DNA of 64,000 bases from JACCWP01 sp963801045 (GTDB lineage: Bacteria > Actinomycetota > Actinomycetes > Propionibacteriales > Nocardioidaceae). The DNA lies in NCBI GenBank assembly GCA_963801045.1, contig CAWDDC010000004.1:1798001-1862000 (forward strand). The letters are read 5' to 3'. The position numbers and the translations under genes are program-made. The notes below the pieces were generated by a model that worked only from the letters and a program-made list of their open reading frames with translations, was not told the DNA's origin and did no database searches. Positions 1 to 8,101 of the stretch are shown here, one piece after another (position 1 is the stretch's first letter; every line of letters begins with the position of its first letter).

Positions 1-145
1 ACTGGTCGAGCTCGGTCTCGACGTGCCGGAGCCGGGTGTGCTCCTCGTCCTTGGAGATCTCGCCGCGGGCCAGCCGCGAGCGCAGCGACCTCTCCTCGGC
101 CACGAGGTCGTCGATGTGCTGCCGGATCGTGCTGTCTGCGGTCAC
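1..145 (-). CDS. DUF2630 family protein (partial, 3' end outside window)
   Basis: The minus strand from a GTG at 145 reads VTADSTIRQHIDDLVAEE and then RGEISKDEEHTRLRHVE, a charged two-helix pattern typical of the small actinobacterial DUF2630 proteins (about 80 residues). Only the first 48 residues are in the window; the C-terminus lies beyond base 1. The GTG overlaps the TGA of the hydrolase upstream in transcription (142-144) as GTGA, so the two are probably translated in sequence. The family has no established function. The family call is good; the start is supported by the overlap. Confidence 0.72.
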   Translation of the reverse strand, partial: MTADSTIRQHIDDLVAEERSLRSRLARGEISKDEEHTRLRHVETELDQ

Positions 146-870
146 ACCGATGACGGTAGCCGCAATCCCTCGTCCTCAGCACCGTCACCGGCCGCTGCAT
201 CCAGCGCCTCGGCCAGCGGCGCGGGCAGGGACCGCACCCCGAGCAGCCCGAGCGAGGCGTCGCGGACGACACGGTTCCAGGTGCGGAGACGCGCGACCAT
301 GAAGTGGCCGACCGGACCCATCTCGACGCGCGCCACCCGCGCTCCCCCGGCCCGGGCCCGGCGGGACCATGCCAGGCTGCCGGCCGGTGACGTCCACCGG
401 TCCATCAGCCCGTGCACGATCACCAGCCGCTGACCGGCGGACGCAGCCACCGGCTCGCGGTCGGGCAACCAGGGTGCCAGCGCCACCACCCCGGCCACAC
501 CGGGCTCGCCCGCGAGTGCGACCGCTGCGCGGCCGCCCATGGAGTGGCCGAGCAGGACGACCGGGACGTCGCCGTAGCGCTCACGCAGGTGCTCCAGCGC
601 CCACCGCCCGTCGACCACCGGTGCGGGCGTGGCACCGCCGTCGGCGTTCCAGCCGCGAGCCCGGTAGCGCAGCAGCACCACCGGGACGCCGTACTGCCCG
701 GCGCTGCGGGCGAGCGTCCGAGCGACCAGGGCCATCCGCCACCAGGAGGCGTGCTGACGCTCGACGGTGCGCGAGTCGGTCTGCCGGCCGCCGTGCAGCA
801 GCAGCACCACACCGGGCGCCGCGCCAGCACGACGCCGCGGGCCCCAGGTGGTCAGGATCGGGTCGGACAC
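142..870 (-). CDS. alpha/beta hydrolase (dienelactone-hydrolase/BAAT-like fold)
   Basis: A 242-residue soluble protein from GTG 870. It shows the alpha/beta-hydrolase landmarks in order: an oxyanion-hole HGG (VLLLHGGRQTDSRT) near residue 25, the nucleophile elbow GHSMGG in the middle, and a late histidine in GPVGHFMVARL that would complete the triad. Substrate cannot be told from sequence. The open frame extends further upstream, but that part is an arginine-rich shadow of another frame, so I start at GTG 870 (VSDPILTTWGP). Its stop overlaps the start of the DUF2630 gene, suggesting a two-gene unit. Confidence 0.8.
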   Translation of the reverse strand: MSDPILTTWGPRRRAGAAPGVVLLLHGGRQTDSRTVERQHASWWRMALVARTLARSAGQYGVPVVLLRYRARGWNADGGATPAPVVDGRWALEHLRERYGDVPVVLLGHSMGGRAAVALAGEPGVAGVVALAPWLPDREPVAASAGQRLVIVHGLMDRWTSPAGSLAWSRRARAGGARVARVEMGPVGHFMVARLRTWNRVVRDASLGLLGVRSLPAPLAEALDAAAGDGAEDEGLRLPSSV

Positions 871-926
871 CTCCCAATCGTGCCACCCGGCCCGCGGGCG
901 GGACGCGGTGCTCCTGATCGCGCCGG

Positions 927-1718
927 TCAGCAGTGGGCGAAGATGCTCAGGCCGTGGTCCCCCAACGCGTTGCCGCGCTCGGTCACGGTCTGGCGAGACT
1001 GCCCGTCCTTGACCAGGGTGGTCCCGTCGAGGCTGTAGTGCGTCGTGGTGAGGTGGACCGGGCCGCCGAGACCGTTCTGGCTCGACGTCGTGTGGCTCAG
1101 ACCGCCGTCGGCGCAGTCGATGCTCTGCGGTACGCCGCCGCCGTCGTCGACCGTCGCGACAATCGTCCACGGCTTGCCGGACTCGTCCTCGATCGGCACC
1201 AGCGCGCCGTCCTGCAGCGTGAACAGGCCCACCTCACCGCCGCCTCGCGGCGAGAAGCTCAGCGGCGCCGCCACGACGGGCTGGCCGGAGATCGTCGCGG
1301 CGCCGCCCGGCACCATCGCCTGCGGCGGCACGATCTCGAGGCCCGGCAGTGCGGCGACGGAGGTGCCGTCGTCGGTGGTCACGACCAGGGCGGCGCTGCA
1401 CCCGGCGTCGCCACCGGTGACGGTGCCGATGCTGAGGGTGTCCTTCCTGCCGTCACCGTCGACGTCGGCCGACGGGTAGTCGACGGTCGCGCCGAGCTGC
1501 TGGGCGGTCAGACCGGAGGGGCAGGCGGGGTCGACGACAGGCCCTGAGCCCCCGCCGTCAGTGGCGTTCTGCGAGCCGTTCTGGGAGCCACCGTCGTCGG
1601 CGGCACCGCCCTCGTCGGCGCTCTGGGCGCAGCCGGCGGCCAGGGCAGGGATGACGAGCAGACCGGTGAGGGTCGTGGCACAACGGGCCCATCGCGGGCG
1701 GGTCCTGGTCGTGATCAT
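927..1718 (-). CDS. putative exported lipoprotein
   Basis: A 263-residue protein starting at ATG 1718 behind a GGAGG about 8 bases upstream. The N-terminus has basic residues (MITTRTRPRW), a hydrophobic stretch, and a lipobox ending ALAAGC, followed by a low-complexity Asp/Gly/Ser linker (SADEGGAADDGG). This fits a lipid-anchored extracytoplasmic protein. The rest is Gly/Thr/Asp-rich with DVDGDGRKDTLSIG, which resembles a VCBS/FG-GAP calcium-binding element. An upstream extension to 1799 is possible but would hide the signal peptide. Function unknown. It lies 56 bases downstream of a pair of small membrane proteins and may share their transcript. Confidence 0.72.
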   Translation of the reverse strand: MITTRTRPRWARCATTLTGLLVIPALAAGCAQSADEGGAADDGGSQNGSQNATDGGGSGPVVDPACPSGLTAQQLGATVDYPSADVDGDGRKDTLSIGTVTGGDAGCSAALVVTTDDGTSVAALPGLEIVPPQAMVPGGAATISGQPVVAAPLSFSPRGGGEVGLFTLQDGALVPIEDESGKPWTIVATVDDGGGVPQSIDCADGGLSHTTSSQNGLGGPVHLTTTHYSLDGTTLVKDGQSRQTVTERGNALGDHGLSIFAHC

Positions 1719-1774
1719 CTGGCTCGCCTCCGGCTGAGCAGGGACGGGTGACGTCGATGAGACGGTCGCACGCG

Positions 1775-2167
1775 TCATCCGGTTCCACGGGTCCGCCACA
1801 GCCAGGCCAGCCCGAGCACCGGCAGCACCAGCGGCACGAAGCCGTAACCGGCGCCGTAGCCCGACCAGACGGTCTGGTCCGGGAACAGCTCCTCGTCCAG
1901 GACGGTCAGGGTGCCCACTGCGAGCACCCCTACCAGCTCGATGCCGATCGCCACCGCGGCGACCCGCCTCGAGCCACGCGTCGACCGGGCCAGCCCCACC
2001 GTCGCCAGCACGTACACCAGCGCCGCGCCCGCCGACAGCAGGTACGCCACCGGCGCCGCGTCGAAGTCGGTGGCGATCTGCACCGCCGAGCGCGCCGTCG
2101 CCGCGAGGGCGAAGACCGCGTAGACGGCGACGAGCAGCCGGCCGGGGCCTTCGCGGGTGCTGGTCAC
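1775..2167 (-). CDS. small integral membrane protein
   Basis: A 130-residue protein from GTG 2167 with about four predicted membrane helices (LLVAVYAVFALAATA, VAYLLSAGAALVYVLATVG, VAAVAIGIELVGVLAVGTL, FVPLVLPVLGLAWLW). The motif DQTVWSGYGAGYGFVPLV lies between helices 3 and 4. The GTG start overlaps the TGA of the upstream membrane gene (2164-2166) as GTGA, so the two are likely co-translated and may be partners. Family recognised only as an actinobacterial conserved membrane protein; no function is claimed. Confidence 0.7.
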   Translation of the reverse strand: MTSTREGPGRLLVAVYAVFALAATARSAVQIATDFDAAPVAYLLSAGAALVYVLATVGLARSTRGSRRVAAVAIGIELVGVLAVGTLTVLDEELFPDQTVWSGYGAGYGFVPLVLPVLGLAWLWRTRGTG

Positions 2168-2535
2168 GGCTGTCCGGCCCAGAGCTGGGTCAGCCGGAGC
2201 GCGAGCACCGCCACGGTCAGGCAGCCGGCGAGCAGCACGCCGGTGCCCCAGCGGGTCTTCTCCGACGCCGCCCACGCGACCGCCAACGGCAGCACCAGCA
2301 CGACGCTCACCAGGTAGCCGACGAACGTCAGTCCCTGGATGTCGCGGTCGGTGCGGGCCAGCGCGACGCACCCGCCGACCAGCAGGGCCAGCAGCACGAC
2401 CTCGAGCCCGGCGAGCAGCCAGAACAACGAGTCGTGCAGCGGCCGGTCGAGGACCATCAACACGGCAGCCCAGGCGGCCGCGACCAGCGCACCGCCGATC
2501 ACCAGGTACGCGACCGCGTCGACCACGGGCGTCAT
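2164..2535 (-). CDS. small integral membrane protein
   Basis: A 123-residue, four-helix membrane protein from ATG 2535 (MTPVVDAVAYLVIGG). Helices are VAYLVIGGALVAAAWAAVLMV, LFWLLAGLEVVLLALLVGG, LVSVVLVLPLAVAWA and VLLAGCLTVAVLALRL. It starts only 34 bases from the divergent pepN start, so that short gap must carry both promoters if both are primary starts. It is the first gene of a minus-strand run with the 130-residue membrane protein and possibly the lipoprotein. Function unknown. Confidence 0.7.
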   Translation of the reverse strand: MTPVVDAVAYLVIGGALVAAAWAAVLMVLDRPLHDSLFWLLAGLEVVLLALLVGGCVALARTDRDIQGLTFVGYLVSVVLVLPLAVAWAASEKTRWGTGVLLAGCLTVAVLALRLTQLWAGQP

Positions 2536-2569
2536 CGTCGCACCCGCGTCGCGTCCTACAGTGACCCGC

Positions 2570-5035
2570 ATGCGAAGCCTGACGGTGCAGGAGGCACGAG
2601 ACCGCGCGGCACTGCTGCGGGTCACCGACATGGACGTCGAGCTCGACCTCGACCAGGGCGACCAGGTGTTCGGGTCCCGCACCACGATCGAGTTCGAGGC
2701 CCGCGCCGCCGACAGCACGTTCGTCGACGTCCGGCCCCGCACGCTGCGCGAGATCGTGCTCGACGGCGAGCCGCTCGACCCGGCGCTGCTCGACGAGGGC
2801 AGATTCGCGCTGCACCTCTCCGCGGGCACCCACCGCCTCAGCGTCGACGCCGAGATGGCCTACAGCCACGACGGTGAGGGTCTGCACCGCACCGTCGACC
2901 CGGCCGACGCGCAGCCGTACCTGCACCTGATGTCGTTCCTCGACTCCGCACCGCGCTGCTTCGGCTGCTTCGACCAGCCCGACCTCAAGTCGCGCTACCG
3001 GGTACGGGTCACGACGCCGGCCGCGTGGACGGTGGTCGGCAACGGCCGGGCCACCCGCACGGAGGTCTCGGACAGCACCGCGCGCTGGGAGCTGTCCGAG
3101 ACGGAGCCGATCTCCTCCTACCTCGTCACGCTCGTCGCCGGGCCGTACCACTCGCGGAACGCCGAGCACGACGGCATCCGGCTCGGGGTGCACGTCAAGC
3201 AGTCCCTGGCGGCGGCGCTGGACAAGGACTTCGACGAGATCGTCGAGGTGACGTCCGGGGCGTTCGACGCCTTCCACCGGATGTTCGGCATCCGCTACCC
3301 GTTCGGCGACTACGACCAGGCGTTCGTTCCGGAGTTCAACGCCGGCGCGATGGAGAACCCCGGCTGCGTCACGTTCCGGGACGAGTTCATCTTCCGCGGC
3401 CCGGTCCCCGACGGGGAGCGCAGCGGCCGGGCCCGGGTGATCGTGCACGAGATGGCGCACATGTGGTTCGGCGACCTGGTCACCATGCAGTGGTGGGACG
3501 ACCTGTGGCTGAACGAGTCGTTCGCGGAGTACATGGGCCACCGGGTGTGCGACGAGGCGACCCGCTTCCAGGACTCCTGGGTCGACTTCACCTACGTGCG
3601 CAAGCGCTGGGGACTGCTCGCCGACCAGCGCGGGTCGACCCACCCGGTGGCCGGCAACGGCGCCGCTGACGCCCGGACCGCCCTCACCGACTTCGACGGC
3701 ATCTCCTACGCCAAGGGCGCGGCCGTGCTCAAGCAGCTCGCGACCTACCTCGGCGACGAGGTCTTCCTCGCCGGCGTACGCGACCACCTCGAGCAGCACG
3801 CGTTCGGCAACGCGACACTCGCCGACCTGCTAGGCGCCTGGGAACGAGCCGCGGGGGGCGAGCTCGACCACTGGGCGCGGGGGTGGCTGCGCCAGGCCGG
3901 CGTCGACACCCTGCGGGTCGAGGACGACGCGCTGGTCCTGGCTCCCCCGGCGGGTGCCGAGCCGTCCGGCCGGCCGCACGGGGTGACCGTGCAACGCATC
4001 GGGCCGGACGACCTGGTCGAGTCCGAGTCGCTGGCGGTTGCCGCCGAGCGCACCGCACTCCCCCTCTCCCCCGCCGAGGGCCACCTGCTGCTGCCCGACG
4101 CCCACGACGACACCTGGGCCAAGGTGCGGCTGGACGCGTGGACGATCGCCGCGTTGCCGCAGCGACTGCCGGCGGTGGCGGACCCGGTGACCCGCGGTGC
4201 GGCGTGGCTGTGGGTGCGCGACGCCTGCGACGACGCCGAGCTGTCCCCTGCGTACGCGCTCGACCTGCTCGCCGCCGCGCTGCCGACCGAGGACCAGGAC
4301 ATCGCGCTCAGCTCCCTGAGCCACTGGGCCGGTGAGCACGTGCTCGGCCGGGCGCTCGGGGGCGACCCGGTGGCGACGGCTCGGGTGGCGGCCACCCTGG
4401 ACGACGTCGTGTCCGCCGCACACCCGGGCTCGGGGCTGCAGCTGGCCGCGGCCCGCGGGCTGGTCGCGGTCTCGACCGACACCGATCTGCTGCGCCGGTG
4501 GCTCGACGGCGACGCCCCCGCCGGCGTCACGCTCGATGCCGACCTGCGCTGGCGGGTGCTCCGCCAGCTGTGCCGCTACGGCGCGGCGGGTGCGGACGAG
4601 GTCGACGCCGAGTTCGACCGCGACCGGTCCAACGAGGGCGAGGTGCACGCCGCGCGCTGCCGGGCGGCCCTGCCGGACCCCGCGGCCAAGCAGGCGGCCT
4701 GGCAGGTCATCACCCGGGACGCCGAGGTGTCCAACCACGTCCTGTCGGGCTCCTGCGACGGCTTCTGGTGGCCGGAGCAGACCGAGCTGGTGGCGTCGTA
4801 CGTGCCGCGCTACTTCGTCGACGTGCCCGCCACCGTGTCGCTGCGGCAGGGCTACGTGGTGGCACAGACCGCGAGCGAGGCCTACCCGCGGTTCGCCGTC
4901 GACGACGCCACGGCCGAGCACGCCGAGCGGCTGCTGGGTCGCGACGACATCGACGCGGGCGTACGACGCTCGGTGGCCGACCGCACCGACGACCTGCGGA
5001 AGTCGATCGCGGTGCGCCGGCGCTGGACCGGCTGA
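2570..5035 (+). CDS. pepN: aminopeptidase N (M1 family metallopeptidase)
   Basis: An 821-residue cytosolic zinc aminopeptidase that removes N-terminal residues from peptides. Visible M1 hallmarks: the substrate-anchoring GAMEN motif at residues 259-263, and the zinc site HEMAH at 293-297 with the third ligand Glu316 in LNESFAEY, spaced as expected (HExxH-x18-E). The C-terminal half has the low-conservation ERAP1-like helical domain and ends RRRWTG. Length and motif spacing match actinobacterial PepN. The start is set at ATG 2570 (MRSLTVQEARDRAALL), where M1 homology begins. It converges with the HAD gene over a shared hairpin. Confidence 0.95.
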   Translation: MRSLTVQEARDRAALLRVTDMDVELDLDQGDQVFGSRTTIEFEARAADSTFVDVRPRTLREIVLDGEPLDPALLDEGRFALHLSAGTHRLSVDAEMAYSHDGEGLHRTVDPADAQPYLHLMSFLDSAPRCFGCFDQPDLKSRYRVRVTTPAAWTVVGNGRATRTEVSDSTARWELSETEPISSYLVTLVAGPYHSRNAEHDGIRLGVHVKQSLAAALDKDFDEIVEVTSGAFDAFHRMFGIRYPFGDYDQAFVPEFNAGAMENPGCVTFRDEFIFRGPVPDGERSGRARVIVHEMAHMWFGDLVTMQWWDDLWLNESFAEYMGHRVCDEATRFQDSWVDFTYVRKRWGLLADQRGSTHPVAGNGAADARTALTDFDGISYAKGAAVLKQLATYLGDEVFLAGVRDHLEQHAFGNATLADLLGAWERAAGGELDHWARGWLRQAGVDTLRVEDDALVLAPPAGAEPSGRPHGVTVQRIGPDDLVESESLAVAAERTALPLSPAEGHLLLPDAHDDTWAKVRLDAWTIAALPQRLPAVADPVTRGAAWLWVRDACDDAELSPAYALDLLAAALPTEDQDIALSSLSHWAGEHVLGRALGGDPVATARVAATLDDVVSAAHPGSGLQLAAARGLVAVSTDTDLLRRWLDGDAPAGVTLDADLRWRVLRQLCRYGAAGADEVDAEFDRDRSNEGEVHAARCRAALPDPAAKQAAWQVITRDAEVSNHVLSGSCDGFWWPEQTELVASYVPRYFVDVPATVSLRQGYVVAQTASEAYPRFAVDDATAEHAERLLGRDDIDAGVRRSVADRTDDLRKSIAVRRRWTG

Positions 5036-5063
5036 GCGCTCCCGGTCAGCCGAGGGCTCAGCC
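5030..5063. terminator. bidirectional hairpin spanning both stop codons
   Basis: GGCTGAGC (5030-5037) and GCTCAGCC (5056-5063) are perfect 8-base inverted arms. The TGA of pepN lies in the left arm, and the TCA complement of the HAD gene's stop lies in the right arm. There is no T-tract, as is common in high-GC genomes. A shared terminator for convergent genes is inferred. Confidence 0.5.
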
Positions 5064-5705
5064 GAGCGCGAGCCAGGGCAGGTCGGTCATGTCGGTGAAC
5101 ACGTCGGCGCCGCCGGCCTCGAGCACGTCTGGCGCCGTCATGCCGGCGCCGTAGCCGAGCACCCGCATGCCCGCGGCAACTGCTGCCTGCACGCCGGGCA
5201 GGCTGTCCTCGACCACGACACAGTCGGCGGGTGGGTAGCCCTCCTCCGCCGCCGCGTGCAGGAACAGGTCGGGTGCGGGCTTGCCGTGGACGACGTCCTC
5301 CGCGCTGTGCACATGGCCGTCGAAGACGTCGAGCAGACCAGTGAGCCCGAGCACCAGCCGGAGCCGGTCGTGGCCGCTGGACGAGGCGACGCACGTGGCG
5401 ACTCGCCGCTGCACCTCCCTGACGGCGCCGACGACACCGTCGACGGGTTGCAGCTCGGACCGGAACAGCTCGTGGGTCCGCTCCCGCAGCAGGTCGTACC
5501 ACCCGTCCGGGATGCCGCCGTCGACGTGCCGGGCGATCTCGGTGGTCATGTGCTGCTCGCTGCGGCCGACGAAGCGCTCGATCACGTCGTCGACCTCCAG
5601 CGGCCAGCCCAGCGCGGTGATCTCCGCGGCCTCGAGGCGGACGACCAGCCGCTCGCTGTCGACCAGGACGCCGTCGCAGTCGAAGATCACCAGCCGCGCG
5701 CCCAC
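5058..5705 (-). CDS. HAD-superfamily hydrolase (beta-phosphoglucomutase/phosphatase-like)
   Basis: A 215-residue haloacid-dehalogenase-like enzyme. Motif I is LVIFDCDGVLVDSE with nucleophile Asp9 and acid/base Asp11; the small helical cap follows; motif II is SSSGHDRL; the lysine motif is HGKPAPDLFL; and motif III is VVVEDSLPGVQAA. This is the subfamily I, type IA cap layout of sugar-phosphate phosphatases and phosphoglucomutases such as YfbT or GS1-like enzymes. The substrate cannot be assigned. It begins 12 bases after the SRPBCC gene ends and may be read through from the ArsR promoter. Confidence 0.85.
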   Translation of the reverse strand: MGARLVIFDCDGVLVDSERLVVRLEAAEITALGWPLEVDDVIERFVGRSEQHMTTEIARHVDGGIPDGWYDLLRERTHELFRSELQPVDGVVGAVREVQRRVATCVASSSGHDRLRLVLGLTGLLDVFDGHVHSAEDVVHGKPAPDLFLHAAAEEGYPPADCVVVEDSLPGVQAAVAAGMRVLGYGAGMTAPDVLEAGGADVFTDMTDLPWLALG

Positions 5706-5716
5706 GGGCAGCGACT

Positions 5717-6469
5717 CTATGGCCGTGCCTCCATCGCCTCCGCGGCGATCCGCTCGACCTGCTCGTGCAGGTCGGCCAGCGCCGCGGTCGCGGCCGCCTC
5801 GTCGGGCAGGCCGTCGCGGGTGACCACCAGCCGGGCGCCGTGCCCGGTCCCCTCCCCCAGCTGCCAGCGGGTCCCGTCGCCGTCGGCGGGGAGCAGCGGC
5901 CGGGCCACGTCAGCGGGTCGTACCAGCTGGCGCTCGACCCGGGCCGCCCAGCCACCGTCGCCGGGTGCGACGTCGCCGACGCGCAGCCCGAGGTCGCGGA
6001 CCCGCTGCTCGTGCGCGACGTCCATGGGCCCCGGCGGTGCCGGCTCGTTGCCGGACGCGACGTCGACGAGCCCGTCGAGGCAGGCGTCCCAGCCGCTGGC
6101 GAAGCTGGCCGCACCCGCGTGGTCGTCGAAGACGTGGCTGAACAGCAGCACGCAACCGGCGTCGTCAGGGGTGAGCTCGAAGCGCAGCACGTTCGTGTCC
6201 CAGGTGAGCTGGAGCAGGCGTGGCGGGTCGATCTCGTCGACGGTGCCCTCGGTGTCGGGCTCGCCGTCCATACGGAACCGGACCTGCGCGCCCACGCGTG
6301 GCTCGAACGTGACCTGGGCGGGGAACCACCTGCTGAGCTCTGCCGGCTCGGTGATGGCCCGCCACACCCGCTCGACCGGGTGCGCCAGTCGTCGCTGCAG
6401 CCGGAGCCGGTGCCGCCCGTCGACGACGTCGAGGGTGATCTCCTGGGTGCGGGTGCCGGGGTCGGTCAC
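5717..6469 (-). CDS. SRPBCC (AHSA1-like) domain protein
   Basis: A 250-residue protein from GTG 6469. The N-terminal half is a START/Bet v1-like AHSA1 domain: RLQRRLAHPVERVWRAITEPAELSRWFP, then GTVDEIDPPRLLQLTW and a conserved GWDACLDGL near residue 150. The remaining ~90 residues look like a second, weaker domain. Such proteins bind small hydrophobic ligands and are often paired with ArsR repressors. Here the GTG overlaps the ArsR gene's TGA as GTGA, so the two are translationally coupled. The ligand is unknown. Confidence 0.82.
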   Translation of the reverse strand: MTDPGTRTQEITLDVVDGRHRLRLQRRLAHPVERVWRAITEPAELSRWFPAQVTFEPRVGAQVRFRMDGEPDTEGTVDEIDPPRLLQLTWDTNVLRFELTPDDAGCVLLFSHVFDDHAGAASFASGWDACLDGLVDVASGNEPAPPGPMDVAHEQRVRDLGLRVGDVAPGDGGWAARVERQLVRPADVARPLLPADGDGTRWQLGEGTGHGARLVVTRDGLPDEAAATAALADLHEQVERIAAEAMEARP

Positions 6470-6804
6470 TGCTCCTCCCGGTCCGGGTCGGGGTCCGTGT
6501 CGAGGTCCCGGTCGAGGTGTCGTTCGAGGGCGTCGAAGGCGTCGGACCACAGCCGGCGGTACGGCGCCAGCCAGGCGTCGAGGTCGGCCAGCGGCTCGGG
6601 ACGCAGCGCGTAGACGCGGCGCTGGGCGTCGCGGCGGACGTCGACCAGGCCGGCCTCCCGCAGCACCCGCAGGTGCTTGGACGTACCCGGCTGGCTGATC
6701 CCCAGCCGGCTGGTCAGCGCGCCGACCGGCTGCGGCCCGGTCAGCAGCGCGTCCAGGATGCGCCGCCGGGTGGGGTCGGCGAGCACGTCCAAGGCGGTGG
6801 TCAT
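6466..6804 (-). CDS. ArsR-family winged-helix repressor
   Basis: A 112-residue regulator from ATG 6804. The winged helix reads LADPTRRRILDALLTGPQPVGALTSRLG, then the recognition helix SQPGTSKHLRVLREAGLV and a wing VRRDAQRRVYAL. No CxC or other thiol metal site is visible, so it belongs to the non-metal ArsR group that sits beside SRPBCC proteins. Autoregulation is likely from the family; a candidate dyad lies just upstream. The acidic tail (DLDTDPDPDREE) is low complexity. Confidence 0.88.
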   Translation of the reverse strand: MTTALDVLADPTRRRILDALLTGPQPVGALTSRLGISQPGTSKHLRVLREAGLVDVRRDAQRRVYALRPEPLADLDAWLAPYRRLWSDAFDALERHLDRDLDTDPDPDREEQ

Positions 6805-6814
6805 GGAGGACGAA

Positions 6815-6834
6815 CATACGCTTACGGTTATATG
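6815..6834 (-). promoter_or_regulatory. candidate ArsR operator/promoter dyad
   Basis: An A/T-rich island in otherwise G/C-rich DNA, 10 bases upstream of the arsR-type ATG. On the minus strand CATAT and GTATG flank a 10-base centre as an imperfect inverted repeat. The position and composition fit an autoregulatory site, but the dyad is short and there is no independent support. Confidence 0.3.
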
Positions 6835-6927
6835 CCTGTCAAGGGATGCATGCGAGCCTCCCAGCCCGGGCGCCACCTCGCGGCGCGGCTCCCCCGCGCT
6901 GTCGGAACGCGCGCCTACCGTCGCAGC

Positions 6928-8101
6928 ATGCGCCTGCTGCACACCTCCGACTGGCACCTGGGCCGGTCGTTCCACCGCGAGCAGCTGCTGGGCGCGCAGG
7001 CGACGTTCGTCGACCACCTGGTCGAGACGGTGCGCTCCGAGCGGGTCGACCTGGTGGTCGTGTCCGGCGACGTCTACGACCGGGCGCTGCCGCCGGTCGA
7101 CGCGGTGAGCCTGGCCGACGAAGCCCTCACCCGGCTGGCCGCCACCGGGGTGACGGTGGTGGTGACCGCCGGCAACCACGACTCCGCCCGCCGGCTCGGC
7201 TTCGCCTCCGGGCTGATCGCGGCTGCCGGGGTGCACGTACGCAGCGACCCGGACACCCTGGCCAGCCCGGTGCTGCTGTCCGACCGGCACGGCCAGGTCG
7301 CGGTCTACGGGCTGCCCTACCTCGAGCCCGAGGTGCTGACCCGGGCCTGGGGGCTCGAGCGGCGCTCGCACGAGGCCGTGACCGGTGAGGCGATGCGCCG
7401 GGTCCGTGCCGACCTGGCGACCCGTCCGGGGGCCCGGTCTGTCCTGCTCGCACACACCTGGGTGGTGGGCGGCGCTGCCAGCGACAGCGAGCGCGACATC
7501 ACCGTGGGTGGGGTCTCGCAGGTACCCGGCGCGGTGTTCGACGGCGTCGACTACGTCGCCCTCGGCCACCTGCACGGCCGGCAGCAGGTGGGCCCGGCCA
7601 TGCGCTACAGCGGCTCGCCGCTGGCGTACTCGTTCTCCGAGGGCCGGCACCGCAAGGGCTGCTGGCTGGTCGACCTGGGAGCCGACGGGACCTGCGACGT
7701 CGAGTTCGTCGACGCCCCGGTGCCGCGCCCCCTGGGCGTGCTGCGCGGGCACCTCGACGATCTGCTGGCCGACCCCGACCTGGCTCGGCACGAGCAGAGC
7801 TGGCTGCAGGTCACGCTGACCGACGAGCGCCGGCCGAAGGCCGCGATGGAGCGGTTGCGGCGCCGGTTCCCGCACGCGCTGGTGCTGGTGTTCGACCCCG
7901 AGGGCGACCGGTCGGCCACGGCCGACTGGACCCGGCGGGTGCGAGGCCGCAGCGACGTCGAGATCGTCCGCGACTTCGTCGAGGTCGTCCGCGACCGGCC
8001 CGCTCGACGACGACGAGGCGGCGCTGCTCGACGCCGCGTGCGAGGCCTGCCGCGGCGACGGTGTCGCGGTTCCGGCACCCGCCGCCGGCGGGGCTGCGTG
8101 A
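6928..8101 (+). CDS. sbcD: exonuclease SbcD (Mre11-like nuclease subunit), frameshifted near 8000
   Basis: The nuclease subunit of the SbcCD double-strand-break and hairpin-processing complex. Calcineurin-like metal motifs are present in order: TSDWHLG (Asp8, His10), SGDVYD, TAGNHDS, a histidine in LAHTWV and GHLHGRQ. The reading frame from ATG 6928 is good to VRDFVEVVRDRP near 7998; it then becomes arginine-rich and runs open into sbcC. In the next frame the sequence continues as a normal SbcD tail (LDDDEAALLDAACEACRGD) and stops at 8099-8101, overlapping the sbcC ATG. One extra base in the CCC at 7999-8001 explains this. Confidence 0.85.

Noticed and set aside
1775..3799. A 674-codon minus-strand frame ending in the small membrane protein
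   Set aside because: The part antisense to pepN is a shadow; the coding portion begins at GTG 2167, overlapping the previous gene's stop.
4332..6698. A 788-codon plus-strand open frame crossing pepN, the HAD gene and the SRPBCC gene
   Set aside because: The translation is Arg/Thr/Ser-rich without domains and overlaps three well-supported genes; it is a G/C-bias shadow.
8000..8101. Programmed frameshift at the sbcD-sbcC junction
   Set aside because: The slippery context is just GGCCCG, with no conserved heptamer, and similar shifts occur in unrelated genes nearby, so sequence error is more likely.
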